Part shown: piece after piece, positions 54,563 to 63,886 of the stretch
Layout: every line of letters starts with the position of its first letter
Position numbering within the stretch: the first letter of the stretch is position 1
NCBI RefSeq assembly: GCF_000714715.1
Contig: NZ_JMFO01000004.1
Span: 145,225 to 209,224 of the forward strand
Length of the DNA: 64,000 nucleotides
Direction: 5' to 3'
Origin: Candidatus Magnetobacterium casense
GTDB taxonomy: Bacteria; Nitrospirota; Thermodesulfovibrionia; Thermodesulfovibrionales; Magnetobacteriaceae
Translations under genes and position numbers: made by a program
The notes under the pieces: model-generated
Seen by the model: only the letters and a program-made list of their open reading frames with translations
The model's database searches: none
Told to the model about the DNA's origin: nothing

Positions 54563-55648
54563 ATGGGAAAAAGAGTCCTCATTGTAGACAACGACGAGGC
54601 AACGAGAAAGCTGGTCAGCCTTCACCTGAAGAAACTAGACTATGAGGTCTACTGCGCCTCAAGCAGTAATGCTGCTATCAGCAAGGCAGTTCAATATGCT
54701 CCGGAGATACTGCTGATGGACATAGACCTGCCCGGCAAGGGAGGTGTTGGCGAAATGCTCAGAGAAATACGCTCATACAAAGACCTCAAGGACATCCTTG
54801 CCATTGTAGTCACAAAACGTGCCGGTAAGGAAGATGTCATCAAAGCCATCAGAATGGGCGCCAACGACTATACCCTAAAGCCCCTCAAGATCGGTACCCT
54901 GCTTGCCAAGCTGGTCAGTTGGGCAAACACGGAAATGGAAGAACACTGGAAACAACTTAAACCCGAACATGAAAACGCACTGCGCCTCTTAAAGGTAACC
55001 ATCGAAAGGTCTGTGGATTCAATCAGACAGAAGACCCCCCTGCCCTATGATGACATCGTAAATGCCATCGAAATACTGTGTGATACGCTCAAGGAAGACG
55101 GCATAACTGACGTTGTCGGAGCGGTCAATGGTTACAACAACACGTTGTTTCTGCACTCCCTGCTTGTTGCGGTCTACATGTATTGGTTTGCCAGACTAAG
55201 GGGATTTAACGATCAGGACTGTAAGCAGATGGCACTGGGTGGTTTACTGCACGACTTTGGCAGTGCATTAATCCCAATCGATCTCCTGTTTAAGCCCGGA
55301 AAACTCGACCCCGAGGAATATGTAAATATCAAGACACACGTAAACTATACAATGGATGTCCTGGATACCGTCACCGAGGTGCCGGATATAGTGCGGAGTA
55401 TATGCTGGAGTCATCACGAAAAGATCGACGGCACCGGTTATCCGCGCGGCCTCAAGGGCGATGACATAAGCATCTACGCCAGAATGATGGCCGTTGTGGA
55501 GAGCTATGCCGCACTGACAACTAAAAACGTCTACAGGGACACCTACGCATCCGATGATGCACTGAAAATGCTCTACGAGCCGCCAGGTCACCTCGACCCC
55601 GCACTCATAAAGGAATTCGAACAGGGCCTGCTTAAAGGCTTTAAGTAA
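54563..55648 (+). CDS. response regulator with HD-GYP domain (paralogue 1)
   Basis: About 361 residues from ATG 54563; ATG 54554 falls inside the predicted -10 box. Receiver domain with NDE near the start (LIVDNDEATR), Asp in LLMDIDLPGKGG, Lys in YTLKPLKIG. A linker (about 125-190) leads to HD-GYP: FLHSLLVAVYMYWF, GGLLHDFGSALIP, WSHHEKIDGTGYPRGLKGDD and YARMMAVVESYAAL. HD-GYP proteins hydrolyse cyclic-di-GMP. A close paralogue follows. No GGDEF protein is in the window. Confidence 0.92.
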   Translation: MGKRVLIVDNDEATRKLVSLHLKKLDYEVYCASSSNAAISKAVQYAPEILLMDIDLPGKGGVGEMLREIRSYKDLKDILAIVVTKRAGKEDVIKAIRMGANDYTLKPLKIGTLLAKLVSWANTEMEEHWKQLKPEHENALRLLKVTIERSVDSIRQKTPLPYDDIVNAIEILCDTLKEDGITDVVGAVNGYNNTLFLHSLLVAVYMYWFARLRGFNDQDCKQMALGGLLHDFGSALIPIDLLFKPGKLDPEEYVNIKTHVNYTMDVLDTVTEVPDIVRSICWSHHEKIDGTGYPRGLKGDDISIYARMMAVVESYAALTTKNVYRDTYASDDALKMLYEPPGHLDPALIKEFEQGLLKGFK

Positions 55649-55680
55649 ACCGACAAATATTAAGATTGTAAAATAAGGTT

Positions 55681-56769
55681 ATGCCCAAAAAGGTACTGAT
55701 TGCAGACAACGATGAGACCACAAAAGTGCAAATCGGCTCTCAGTTGGAAAAGCTGGGATACGAGGTACATACGGCGTCAAACACCAAAAATGCCATAAAC
55801 AAGGCGCTTCTGCATATCCCTGATGTATTGATATTAGACCTCGATTTGCCCACAAAGGGCGGAGCTGAGGCACTTCGGGAGATTCGCTCATACAAAGACC
55901 TCAAACACATCATTACGTTTGTAGTTACGGCGCGTGCAACCAGGGAGGACGTCATCAACGCCATACGGATCGGGGCACACGACTATGTCTTGAAACCGCT
56001 TAAGATAGGCACCTTGCTTGCCAAAATGGTCAGTTGGGACAACACGGAAATCGAACAACAGTGGAAAAAACTCAAACCGGAACAGGAAACAGCCTTGCGT
56101 CTGATAAAGGCAACCATCGACAGGACGGTGGATGCAATAAAGCAAAAGACCACGTTGCCCTATGAGGACATAGTGAGCGCCGTTGATGTCCTGGAATTTA
56201 CGATAAAGCGTGATGGCGTGGGGGATATTGTTGGAACGGTGGATGGCTACAACACCACGATGTTTTTACATTCCCTGCTTGTAGCGGTATATATGTACTG
56301 GTTTGGTGGCTTGAAGGGATTCAGCGAACAGGAGTGTCAGCAGATGGCGGTTGGGGGGTTGATGCACGATCTGGGTAGCGTCCTGCTCCCCACGGCGTTG
56401 TTGTTTAAGCCCGACAAGCTCGATCCGGACGAGTATAAGAACATCAAGTCTCACGTGGGTTATACGATGGATATATTGGACGGACTCAGCGAGGTGCCGG
56501 AGATCGTGAGAAATATATCCTGGGGGCATCACGAAAAGCTCGATGGCAGTGGTTATCCGCGTGGTCTCAGGGGCGATGAGATAAGCATCCATGCCAAAAT
56601 GGCGGCCATAGTGGAGGCCTATGCCGCCCTGACTACCAAAAACGTCTACAGACCAACCTACCCGGCGGCTGAGGCATTAAAGATGCTCCACACACCTGCA
56701 GGGCATCTCGACCCCGAGCTTATTGAGGAATTCGCCGCTGCCGTGCTCTCAGAGTTTAAAATAGGTTAG
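55681..56769 (+). CDS. response regulator with HD-GYP domain (paralogue 2)
   Basis: 362 residues with the same order: receiver (VLIADNDETTK, LILDLDLPTKGG, YVLKPLKIG), linker, HD-GYP (MFLHSLLVAVYMYWFGG, GGLMHDLGSVLLP, WGHHEKLDGSGYPRGLRGDE). Lies 32 bp after paralogue 1 and aligns along its whole length, so a tandem duplication. The HD and GYP residues are kept, suggesting both are active phosphodiesterases with different inputs. Confidence 0.92.
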   Translation: MPKKVLIADNDETTKVQIGSQLEKLGYEVHTASNTKNAINKALLHIPDVLILDLDLPTKGGAEALREIRSYKDLKHIITFVVTARATREDVINAIRIGAHDYVLKPLKIGTLLAKMVSWDNTEIEQQWKKLKPEQETALRLIKATIDRTVDAIKQKTTLPYEDIVSAVDVLEFTIKRDGVGDIVGTVDGYNTTMFLHSLLVAVYMYWFGGLKGFSEQECQQMAVGGLMHDLGSVLLPTALLFKPDKLDPDEYKNIKSHVGYTMDILDGLSEVPEIVRNISWGHHEKLDGSGYPRGLRGDEISIHAKMAAIVEAYAALTTKNVYRPTYPAAEALKMLHTPAGHLDPELIEEFAAAVLSEFKIG

Positions 56770-56786
56770 CCGGAGGCATTGGTGCG

Positions 56787-57359
56787 ATGGCAGTTTATAC
56801 GGCAATAAACCATATAGCCTTGGTCACGGGGGATATGGACAAGACGATCCGGTTCTGGCGTGACCTGCTGGGCATTGAGCTTGTTGGTGGGATGGCGGAT
56901 AATAATGTCAAGCAGTATTTCTTTGCCATTAACGACAGTTGTCTTGTTTCGTTTTTCCAGTGGCCGGGTGTGCAGCCCCTGGAGGAAAAGGACGCGGGAC
57001 GTCCCCGGGCAGGCAGCATAGCCTTTGACCACATCTGCCTTGAGGTCACAGACGATGACGAACTGTGGCTGATCAAGGACAAACTGGATGCGGCTGACAT
57101 ATGGGTCTCCGAGGTGATTGACAACGGCTTCATACACTCCATCTTCACCTTCGACCCTAACGGCATTGCGGTGGAACTCTGTTACCGTCTCAAGGGGATC
57201 GACATGATTGCGGCCATGGGCATGAAAGACCCGCTGCCCTCTCCGGTGGCAAGGGAAGGCGCACAGCCTCAGCCGTTTTGGCCCGATTCAGACTCCCCCA
57301 CATCATTTGACCAGCGGAGGGTATATCCGGGAGAACTGAGGAGGTTTCTGGAGCGATGA
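56787..57359 (+). CDS. VOC-family (glyoxalase/dioxygenase-like) protein
   Basis: 190 residues. INHIALVTGDMDKTIRFWRDLLG and FDHICLEVTDDDELW, then FTFDPNGIAVELCYR, give the His...His...Glu metal-binding set of the vicinal oxygen chelate fold. The C-terminal ~45 residues are an extension rich in Pro. It overlaps the next gene (ATGA) and follows the HD-GYP genes by 17 bp. Substrate unknown. Confidence 0.85.
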   Translation: MAVYTAINHIALVTGDMDKTIRFWRDLLGIELVGGMADNNVKQYFFAINDSCLVSFFQWPGVQPLEEKDAGRPRAGSIAFDHICLEVTDDDELWLIKDKLDAADIWVSEVIDNGFIHSIFTFDPNGIAVELCYRLKGIDMIAAMGMKDPLPSPVAREGAQPQPFWPDSDSPTSFDQRRVYPGELRRFLER

Positions 57360-57748
57360 CAATGCCAAAGGTAGTAGCCCTTTTAAACGTGTGGTTTCTG
57401 TTGTTGTGTTTTGCGTTGGCCGATGGTGCCGTGTTTGTGCTTACGGAGAAGGTTGATGGCTACAGGGTGAGGATGAAGACCTCCAGTGGCCAGTCACCCG
57501 TCGTAGGCAAAAACGAGGTAACCTTTGAGCTTAAAGCCCCCACAGGCAGGGACGTTGATGACGTCGATGTCGGGGTGACCTATGCGATTTCCGGCAACAT
57601 GGGGCAGATGGCATCTTTTGTCAAGTCCGGCAGTCTCTACACGGGGAACCTGATTTTCAACACAGCAGCCTCGTGGGACGTGTTCTTCGTGTTTGAGGTT
57701 CGTGGCCAGCCACAGCGTGTTGTGCGCTTTACTTTTGAGGTCAGGTAA
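57356..57748 (+). CDS. YtkA-like secreted protein
   Basis: 130 residues. Signal peptide about 1-24 (VVALLNVWFLLLCFALADG). The mature part (YRVRMKTSSGQSPVVGKNEV, VGVTYAISGNMGQM, FVFEVRGQ) fits the YtkA-like beta-sandwich domain, usually linked to copper, cytochrome or heavy-metal export proteins. Overlaps the VOC gene by 4 nt. No copper-handling gene is nearby. Confidence 0.72.
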   Translation: MTMPKVVALLNVWFLLLCFALADGAVFVLTEKVDGYRVRMKTSSGQSPVVGKNEVTFELKAPTGRDVDDVDVGVTYAISGNMGQMASFVKSGSLYTGNLIFNTAASWDVFFVFEVRGQPQRVVRFTFEVR

Positions 57749-57752
57749 AAAT

Positions 57753-58532
57753 TTGCCGGTTTATGGCTCTTTTGTGTGTTTGCAGGCGGTTTTGCTCGTG
57801 CTTCTGAATTTTACGACGGTCCTGGCATTTTCTGACGAGGCGGTGCTGAAGACCCAACAACGGATACAGGGACAAGCCATCGGATGGCGGATCGCCTTCT
57901 GGGCGGAGCAGTTTACCGGCACCCCCTACGACCCCGATCCGCTTGGGGCATACGTCAGCAACAACGCTATCGTCTTCGATGACCGGGTTGACTGTATGTA
58001 TCACGCCTTCCGCAGCGTGGAGCTTGCCCTTGGTCACACGCCGCAAGACTCCGCAGCCATTGCCCTTGACAAGAGGTTCAAGCACCGGGGGAGCATCGAT
58101 CTCAACGGCAACGTCTCCAACTACGAGGACCGCTTCCGGTACGGGATGGACATGATACTCAGTGGTAAGTGGGGAAGAGACGTTACGGCAGACATCGGCC
58201 AGACCATCGATATCAAGGGTGCCAGGGGCATAAGCACCGTTGCGATACTCCCCCCACGGGGTATCAGAGACGGGATGTCCAAGCTACAAAGCGGCGATAT
58301 CGTCTACTTCGTCAAGGCCCCCGGCAGACGTATCGAAGGCGAAATCATCGGACACCTCGGCATCATAAAGAGAGACAACAGCGACGTCTATCTCCTGCAC
58401 GCAAGCGGCACCAAAGACACGGGTAATCGCTCCACTGGTCGTCCTTCCGGCTTAAACGGCGTCAGGAAGGTGTCCCTTGAGCACTACATCGCAACGATGC
58501 CCTTTATCGGCATACTTGTCACACGCTTTTAA
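57753..58532 (+). CDS. DUF1460-like (N-acetylmuramoyl-L-alanine amidase-like) secreted protein
   Basis: About 259 residues from TTG 57753; an ATG at 57693 is in frame but lies in the YtkA-like gene and makes a poor signal peptide. From TTG the N-terminus (LQAVLLVLLNFTTVLAF) is a signal peptide. FWAEQFTGTPYDPDP, VDCMYHAFRSVELAL, DIVYFVKAPGRR and IIGHLGIIKR match DUF1460, an NlpC/P60-like cysteine hydrolase family (Cys in VDCM, His in GHLG). Likely cell-wall or amide hydrolase in the periplasm. Confidence 0.78.
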   Translation: MPVYGSFVCLQAVLLVLLNFTTVLAFSDEAVLKTQQRIQGQAIGWRIAFWAEQFTGTPYDPDPLGAYVSNNAIVFDDRVDCMYHAFRSVELALGHTPQDSAAIALDKRFKHRGSIDLNGNVSNYEDRFRYGMDMILSGKWGRDVTADIGQTIDIKGARGISTVAILPPRGIRDGMSKLQSGDIVYFVKAPGRRIEGEIIGHLGIIKRDNSDVYLLHASGTKDTGNRSTGRPSGLNGVRKVSLEHYIATMPFIGILVTRF

Positions 58533-58555
58533 GAGTTACAACTGAGGCGCAGCTG

Positions 58556-58655
58556 AGAAAAGTAAAGAAGGGAGGCGGCTCCGCCCCTCCCTCAGCCCCA
58601 CCCCGCAAGGGGGCCAGCCCCCTTGACCACTTCCTGCTTGTTATAGCTACTTATG
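58556..58655 (-). repeat. GC-rich palindromic repeat, inverted copy
   Basis: AAGAAGGGAGGCGGCTCCGC, CCCACCCCGCAAGGGGGCCA and GCCCCCTTGACC match the 40205 copy. GTTATAGCTACTTATGCT follows, a sequence that in the 45530 copy lies on the other side of the core, so this copy is a rearranged version. Confidence 0.75.
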
Positions 58656-58690
58656 CTCACTTACTTATTATGTTTACCAAATGCGGAAGC

Positions 58691-59689
58691 TCAGACAGTT
58701 TTTTTCTGCTGTACGTTTGGTCGGTGGGTAAAGGTCTTTTTCGGTCGGCTGAGATTATACGTTTCCTTTATGATGAAGATTGGGCGTCGCTTGACCTCCA
58801 TGTAAATCTTTCCCACGTACTCACTGAGTATCCCTATGAACATTAACTGGATGCCACCAAACAGGTACAACGGCAACACCGTGGATGCCCACCCGGGGAT
58901 TGCAGCCCCCTTGAACTTGGTCACCAGCGTCCAGCCCACCAGAATCAGAGCCGCTATGAAGTTGATAAATCCCAGGAAAAAAGACAATCTCAACGGAAAG
59001 TTGCTAAAGGAGGTGATGCCTTCAACGGCAAACATGAGCATCTTTCTGAGGGGATACTTCGTCGTTCCGGCAAATCGCTTGTCACGCGCATACTCGACCA
59101 TCCCCTGCCTGAACCCCATGGACGGGAATATGCCACGCAAAAACCTGTTTGTCTCACCGTACTTCTTGAATTCGCTGATGACGGCCCTGGAGATGAGTCT
59201 GAAGTCGGCATGGTTGTACACGATGTTGACCCCCATAAATGCCATGAGCCGGTAAAAGAACTGCGCCGTAAACCGCTTAAAAAACGAGTCCTGCTCTCGA
59301 CTGCTGCGCACCCCATAGACGATGTCACAGCCGCTGTTGTGTTTTTCGATCATGGCCTCTATGACCTCCGGCGGGTCCTGGAGGTCTGCGTCGAGGGAGA
59401 CGGTTATATCGCCGGAAGCATTATAAAGCCCCGCCGTCAATGCCGCCTGATGACCAAAGTTGCCGCTGAGGGAGATGACCTTTATGCGTCTTTCCTTCGA
59501 TGCAAGCTCCTTCAGCATATCCAGCGTGCCATCTGAGGAACCGTCGTTTACATACAGTATCTCAAAGTCGGTTATCAGGTTCCTTTCCACAAACCCGGTC
59601 AACAGCGCCATAACCCTGGTGTTGGTCGCACCAATGACCGGCTCTTCGTTAAAACATGGAACAACAACGCTTAATAGCTTTTTTTCCAT
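58691..59689 (-). CDS. GT2-family glycosyltransferase (DPM1/GtrB type)
   Basis: 332 residues from ATG 59689 (MEKKLLSVVVPCFNEEPV); ATG 59725 gives a longer, poorly conserved start. Catalytic region about 1-230 with YVNDGSSDGTLDML, VSLDADLQDPPEVI and SRAVISEFKKYGE. Two C-terminal membrane segments (about 235-260 and 270-300; FFLGFINFIAALILVG) are typical of polyprenyl-phosphate glucosyl/mannosyl transferases. It makes a lipid-linked sugar, probably for glycan or lipid A-type decoration. Stands alone between repeats. Confidence 0.9.
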   Translation of the reverse strand: MEKKLLSVVVPCFNEEPVIGATNTRVMALLTGFVERNLITDFEILYVNDGSSDGTLDMLKELASKERRIKVISLSGNFGHQAALTAGLYNASGDITVSLDADLQDPPEVIEAMIEKHNSGCDIVYGVRSSREQDSFFKRFTAQFFYRLMAFMGVNIVYNHADFRLISRAVISEFKKYGETNRFLRGIFPSMGFRQGMVEYARDKRFAGTTKYPLRKMLMFAVEGITSFSNFPLRLSFFLGFINFIAALILVGWTLVTKFKGAAIPGWASTVLPLYLFGGIQLMFIGILSEYVGKIYMEVKRRPIFIIKETYNLSRPKKTFTHRPNVQQKKTV

Positions 59690-59814
59690 TTTACACCACG
59701 TGGGGAGTCCCCCCGCATCTGTCATTTTAAGCAGCTACACTGCTCGACCGATTCTACCTTTATTTTAAACATATGCACAACTGTTAGTCAAGTCAGAGTC
59801 GCCCCTTTTTTTGT

Positions 59815-62800
59815 TCAGCAGGCATTTAGCAGTATGCAGAATTCGGCCCCATGTTCTACATTCCGTGCGGTCAACAGGCCCCCCATGTGTCCCTCGATGA
59901 TCATCTTTGACATGTACAACCCGATCCCTGTTCCTTTGCCCTGTTCCTTGGTGGTAAAGTAGGGGTCGAAGACCTTGTCGATGATCTCCTCGTTGATGCC
60001 CCCGGCGTTGTCTGCGACTACGACTACGGCCTTTGTGCTGTGTCGGTAGGCCTTGATGTCGATGAAAGGCCCCCTGATGGCACGCAACAGGAGGAAGTCC
60101 TTGGCGTTGGTGACGATGTTCAGCAGGACCTGCGAAAACTCATTGGAATACCCATTGACCAACAGGCCTTCCTCAAGATGCAGGTGAAGGTCGATGAAGT
60201 TGTCCCGGAGACTGGCCCCGACAATAGAGACGGTCTTGTGTACGGCCTCTCTGATATCAAACTCGGTTTTTTCCTTGTCCGGCTTGAAGAAGTTGCGGAA
60301 GTCGTCAATGGTGACGGACATAAACTCAAGGCTCTGATTTGCCTGACGTACCTTGTCGGCGAGATACTTTGCGTTGAGGTCGCCAAACTCATAGGCGTCC
60401 TGGATGTTTAACAGGACTCCACTGACAACACTCAGGGGCTGCCTCCACTGGTGGGCAATGTTGCCGATCATCTCACCCATGGCGGCGAGCTTTGATTGTT
60501 GTACGAGCAACTGTTCATGCTGCTTTTGCTTCTCCTCCAACTCCCTGCGCAACGTGACATCCCTAAAGACCAGCACGGCACCCGTGGTCTGACCCTTTTC
60601 CTCAATGGGCGTGCTGACGTATTCAACGGCAAAGACGCTGCCATCTCTTCTGTGAAACACCTCGTCAAGGCAACTGTAGATAGCGTCCTTCATAAATCCC
60701 GTCAGCGGGGTGATGGCACCTATGGGCATCCCCACCAACTCATCCTCCTGCCAGTTGAGCATCTTTGCAGCGGCGGGGTTGGCAAAGGTGATGCACCCGC
60801 TGCCATCCAGTCCCACAATGCCCTCGCCCGCTGCACTTAAGACGGTCATGTGGTGGTTACTGATCCTTTGGATCATCTCTTCGGCCTTCCACCGTTGCAC
60901 CCTGGTTCTCAGCGTGACGATACCGTAGGCCAGTTCACCGGCCAGCTTTACAAGGAGATCGAGCTCTTGCGTGTCAAATGCAGACCTCTCCCTGGAGTAT
61001 ACGGTGAGGGCGCCAAAGGCTATATTGCCCTCTATCAGGGGCAGACACACCAGGGAACGAAACCCAAATCGTCGGGCTGCCCGACGCCAGGGGGCAAAGC
61101 CGTCGTCAGCCTCGATATCCTCCACGACACATGGGTTTGCGGTCTTTATTGCACTTCCGACGGGGCCGCTGCCAAGGTCGGAGTCGTCCCACCTGACCCT
61201 GATCTGCGCCAGGTAGTCCTTGTCATCACCGCCGCAGGCTACAGGACGTACTACCTTAACGCCATCCTCCTCGATGGCATAACCGACCCAGACGACCGGA
61301 AAACCTCCCTCCGTAACGATGGTCTTGCATATCCTCATCAGCAACTGCAACTCATCAGTGGCTCGGACGAGTGCCTGCGAACAACTGCCAAAGGTCCGCA
61401 GTGCCCTGTTGAGCTTGAGAAGGGCCTCTTCGGCATGTCGTCTCATCGTATCGTCAACAATGACGCCATCAAGGTGGATGATCCTGCCCTGGGCGTCATA
61501 GACCCCTGCCCCCCTGTCATTGAGCCAGCGCGTGGAGCTGTGGGCATCGACAATGCGATATGTCAGGTCATAGGGGCGTTTGTCCTTGATGGCCTGAAGC
61601 AGTGCTCTTTCAGCGTTTTCCCGGTCAGCGGGGTGTACGATACCGGCAAATGGACGCTCCTTGTTAAAGAGGAATGCCCCGGCAGGGTATCCGCAGACGT
61701 CCTCAATGGCAGAGCCAAGAAACTCCATTGTCCAGTTGGCATCGGCCAGGCGTCTGTACACTGCCCCGGGGATGTTGGATACCAGCGTGCTATAACGCTC
61801 CCTGGAGCCACGCAGTTGACTGAGGGTATCTTCGGTATCCTCTTTTTTCTTGTACAGTGAGCTTCCCAGGTCATCAATGCCGGCGGCCAGAAGCCCCAAC
61901 TCTGACTCCCTCCAGGCAAAACCGCTCCGTACAGTCAGGTCTCCACCTGCCATCCGTCTGACAACACCCACAAGGCGATAGACCTGCCCAATGACAAACA
62001 TATATATGCCACCCCACCCGGCCACTATAACAAAGACAAACGTCAACACAATCCCCACGAGGTTACCCCTGAGCCTGCGGCGTGCATCGGCAAAGATGTC
62101 CTCTGGGGACTGACCAACACCGGCATACAGACCAATGGCGTTACCCATGCTGTAGAGAGAGGCGAAACCATAGTGGCGGTTGATGTTGTCAGGCCCGTTT
62201 GTATCTGTGAATTCAACGCCATTGTGTTCGGCTATGGCCCCTTGCAGTTGGCCTTCGGTGATGGTTGTCCCGACCCACTTGTCGCTGTCGGGGTGATGGG
62301 CAACCACTACACCGGTGGCGTTGAGCAGGGTGATGGTGTAGCCCCCGGGGAAGTTGACACGGGATATAAGTTCTCTTAAGGTGTGGAGGTTAAATATCGC
62401 ATAGGTTACTCCGATAAGGCGTTTTTCGTTATTGCGCAGCGGATATGCCATGTGCATGACGGGTTTGCCCGTTGAGCGTTCAACGGCAAAGTCACCTGCT
62501 ATGAAACCCCTGACCTCCGTGACCTTCCTGAAGAACTTATTGTTGAGAACGTTTATCTTTTCCCGTCTCAGTGGCAGTGTTGTGCACCACACCGTGCCAT
62601 TGATATCCGCCACGCCGATGCCGTCAAGGTAGGGCAGTCCCTTAAGCAGAAAATGCAGTTCTTTCTGGCAATCAGGGGCGTTGGTCTGTTGTACCTCGGG
62701 CATGTGGCTGATGGTAACAAGCGTGGCTCTGATCTGGTCTATATAGCCCCCGATGGTTGCACTGACCAGCACGGTCATAGCACTGATGTTGCCGTTTGCC

Positions 62801-62922
62801 TCTGAAATGGCCAGAGAACGCTCTTTTACATTGGCATATAGCGTCACAAACAACATCGGCACCACTGCTATAATGGCTACGTATACGATACGAAACTTGA
62901 TCAGGTGAAACAGCTTTTTCAT
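59815..62922 (-). CDS. multi-domain sensor histidine kinase (Cache-HAMP-PAS-GAF-PAS-HisKA)
   Basis: About 1035 residues from ATG 62922 (a longer start at 62967 is possible; TACAAT and AGGAGA lie between them). TM1 about 10-30; Cache-type periplasmic sensor to about 275 (GVADINGTVWCTTLPL, VSTLNAT-like TLLNATGVVVAHHPDSDKW); TM2 about 285-307; HAMP; PAS; GAF (VVWVGYAIEEDGVKVVRPVA, SLVCLPLIEGNIAFGALTVY); PAS; HisKA with His about 824 in GNIAHQWRQPLSVV; HATPase with VLLNIVTNAKDFLL and GKGTGIGLYMSKMI. Orphan kinase; no regulator nearby. Confidence 0.93.
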   Translation of the reverse strand: MKKLFHLIKFRIVYVAIIAVVPMLFVTLYANVKERSLAISEANGNISAMTVLVSATIGGYIDQIRATLVTISHMPEVQQTNAPDCQKELHFLLKGLPYLDGIGVADINGTVWCTTLPLRREKINVLNNKFFRKVTEVRGFIAGDFAVERSTGKPVMHMAYPLRNNEKRLIGVTYAIFNLHTLRELISRVNFPGGYTITLLNATGVVVAHHPDSDKWVGTTITEGQLQGAIAEHNGVEFTDTNGPDNINRHYGFASLYSMGNAIGLYAGVGQSPEDIFADARRRLRGNLVGIVLTFVFVIVAGWGGIYMFVIGQVYRLVGVVRRMAGGDLTVRSGFAWRESELGLLAAGIDDLGSSLYKKKEDTEDTLSQLRGSRERYSTLVSNIPGAVYRRLADANWTMEFLGSAIEDVCGYPAGAFLFNKERPFAGIVHPADRENAERALLQAIKDKRPYDLTYRIVDAHSSTRWLNDRGAGVYDAQGRIIHLDGVIVDDTMRRHAEEALLKLNRALRTFGSCSQALVRATDELQLLMRICKTIVTEGGFPVVWVGYAIEEDGVKVVRPVACGGDDKDYLAQIRVRWDDSDLGSGPVGSAIKTANPCVVEDIEADDGFAPWRRAARRFGFRSLVCLPLIEGNIAFGALTVYSRERSAFDTQELDLLVKLAGELAYGIVTLRTRVQRWKAEEMIQRISNHHMTVLSAAGEGIVGLDGSGCITFANPAAAKMLNWQEDELVGMPIGAITPLTGFMKDAIYSCLDEVFHRRDGSVFAVEYVSTPIEEKGQTTGAVLVFRDVTLRRELEEKQKQHEQLLVQQSKLAAMGEMIGNIAHQWRQPLSVVSGVLLNIQDAYEFGDLNAKYLADKVRQANQSLEFMSVTIDDFRNFFKPDKEKTEFDIREAVHKTVSIVGASLRDNFIDLHLHLEEGLLVNGYSNEFSQVLLNIVTNAKDFLLLRAIRGPFIDIKAYRHSTKAVVVVADNAGGINEEIIDKVFDPYFTTKEQGKGTGIGLYMSKMIIEGHMGGLLTARNVEHGAEFCILLNAC

Positions 62923-62967
62923 CGCAAAGGCACAACTCTCCTGATATTGTAACATTACGCACGGCAT

Positions 62968-63055
62968 TTTTTTACGGGGTCAAGGGGACTTCTTTCCGGT
63001 CGCAGCGGGTCGCACCCGCCCCGGCCACAAACCACCCCTTTCTTTTTTTTCTGTT
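62968..63055 (+). repeat. GC-rich GGGGTCAAGGGG-type repeat
   Basis: TTTTTTTACGGGGTCAAGGG and GGTCGCACCCGCCCCGGCC precede a T-rich tract. It lies between the sensor kinase start and the hydrolase stop, both on the minus strand, and the T-rich end could aid termination of the opposite strand. Confidence 0.6.
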
Positions 63056-63060
63056 TTGTG

Positions 63061-63771
63061 CTACTCTGCGTCCATGATGACCACGTTGGTCACGCCCTTT
63101 AGTCCTTGTGCAAACCGTTGGGCATCTGCCTTTGTGCCGACTATCTTGCCGTAGTGCATAGGGACAGCGGCCACTTTGGGGTTGATGTCCTTGACTGCGT
63201 TGACTGCCTCATCAGCCGTCATGACATATGTGCCGCTAACGGGCACTAACGCCACGTCGATGTCTTTGAGGGTTTTCATCTCCGGTATGTGGTCAGTGTC
63301 TCCGGCGCTGTATATGCGCATCCCGTTGATACTGAAGATATAACCAACCCACTCCTTTGACTTTGGATGAAATTGTTTGTTGGTGTTGTAGGCGGCAACG
63401 GTTTCAATCTTTATCCCCGCCACGGTAAACGCCTCACCTGGTTTGACAGTCCTGACCTTTGCCTTGAGTTTGGATGCACAATCGGGGGTTGTCACCACTA
63501 CCGTATTGGCGCCAACCAACTTTTGGACGTCGGCAGGTGAGCAGTGGTCAAAGTGTTCGTGTGTGATCAGGATCACGTCTGCCGGCAGTGGATTTTTTAT
63601 CTCCCAGGGGTCTACGTAGATGACCTTCTCCCCCGTTATCCTGAAAGACGCATGACCAAGCCAATGTATGTTCTCTAACATGTTGTCTCCTCCCTCCGCA
63701 GATACCATACCCATTGACAACCCCAAAACGATTGTCAGGGCTGCAACTGCATATTTAATCGCTCTCATCAT
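63061..63771 (-). CDS. secreted metallo-beta-lactamase-fold hydrolase (UPF0173-like)
   Basis: 236 residues from ATG 63771, with AAAGGAGATT upstream; ATG 63873 gives an implausible extension. Signal peptide about 1-24 (AALTIVLGLSMGMVSA). MBL motif THEHFDHCSPADV, also WLGHASFRI near the start and SAGDTDHIPEM, as in UPF0173/UlaG-type hydrolases. UPF0173 proteins are usually cytoplasmic, so the signal peptide is notable. Substrate unknown. Confidence 0.85.
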   Translation of the reverse strand: MMRAIKYAVAALTIVLGLSMGMVSAEGGDNMLENIHWLGHASFRITGEKVIYVDPWEIKNPLPADVILITHEHFDHCSPADVQKLVGANTVVVTTPDCASKLKAKVRTVKPGEAFTVAGIKIETVAAYNTNKQFHPKSKEWVGYIFSINGMRIYSAGDTDHIPEMKTLKDIDVALVPVSGTYVMTADEAVNAVKDINPKVAAVPMHYGKIVGTKADAQRFAQGLKGVTNVVIMDAE

Positions 63772-63862
63772 TGATAATCTCCTTTTATTTTTTATTTTAT
63801 TATTATACCATATATTGGCTTTCATCAAAAAACTATTTGGCAATGTCACTTTCTGGATTTGG

Positions 63863-63886
63863 TTGGGGTGCATAAATTTTTGGTGG
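63863..63886 (+). repeat. 24-bp repeat shared with 820-843
   Basis: Identical to 820-843 over 24 bp. The remaining ~110 bp to the window end contain ACCCTCCCCTAACCCCTCCC and no ORF of interest. Confidence 0.75.

Noticed and set aside
60850..61860. Long plus-strand frame opposite the 1035-residue kinase
   Set aside because: The minus strand has clear GAF/PAS motifs across this stretch; the opposite frame is a GC-driven shadow.
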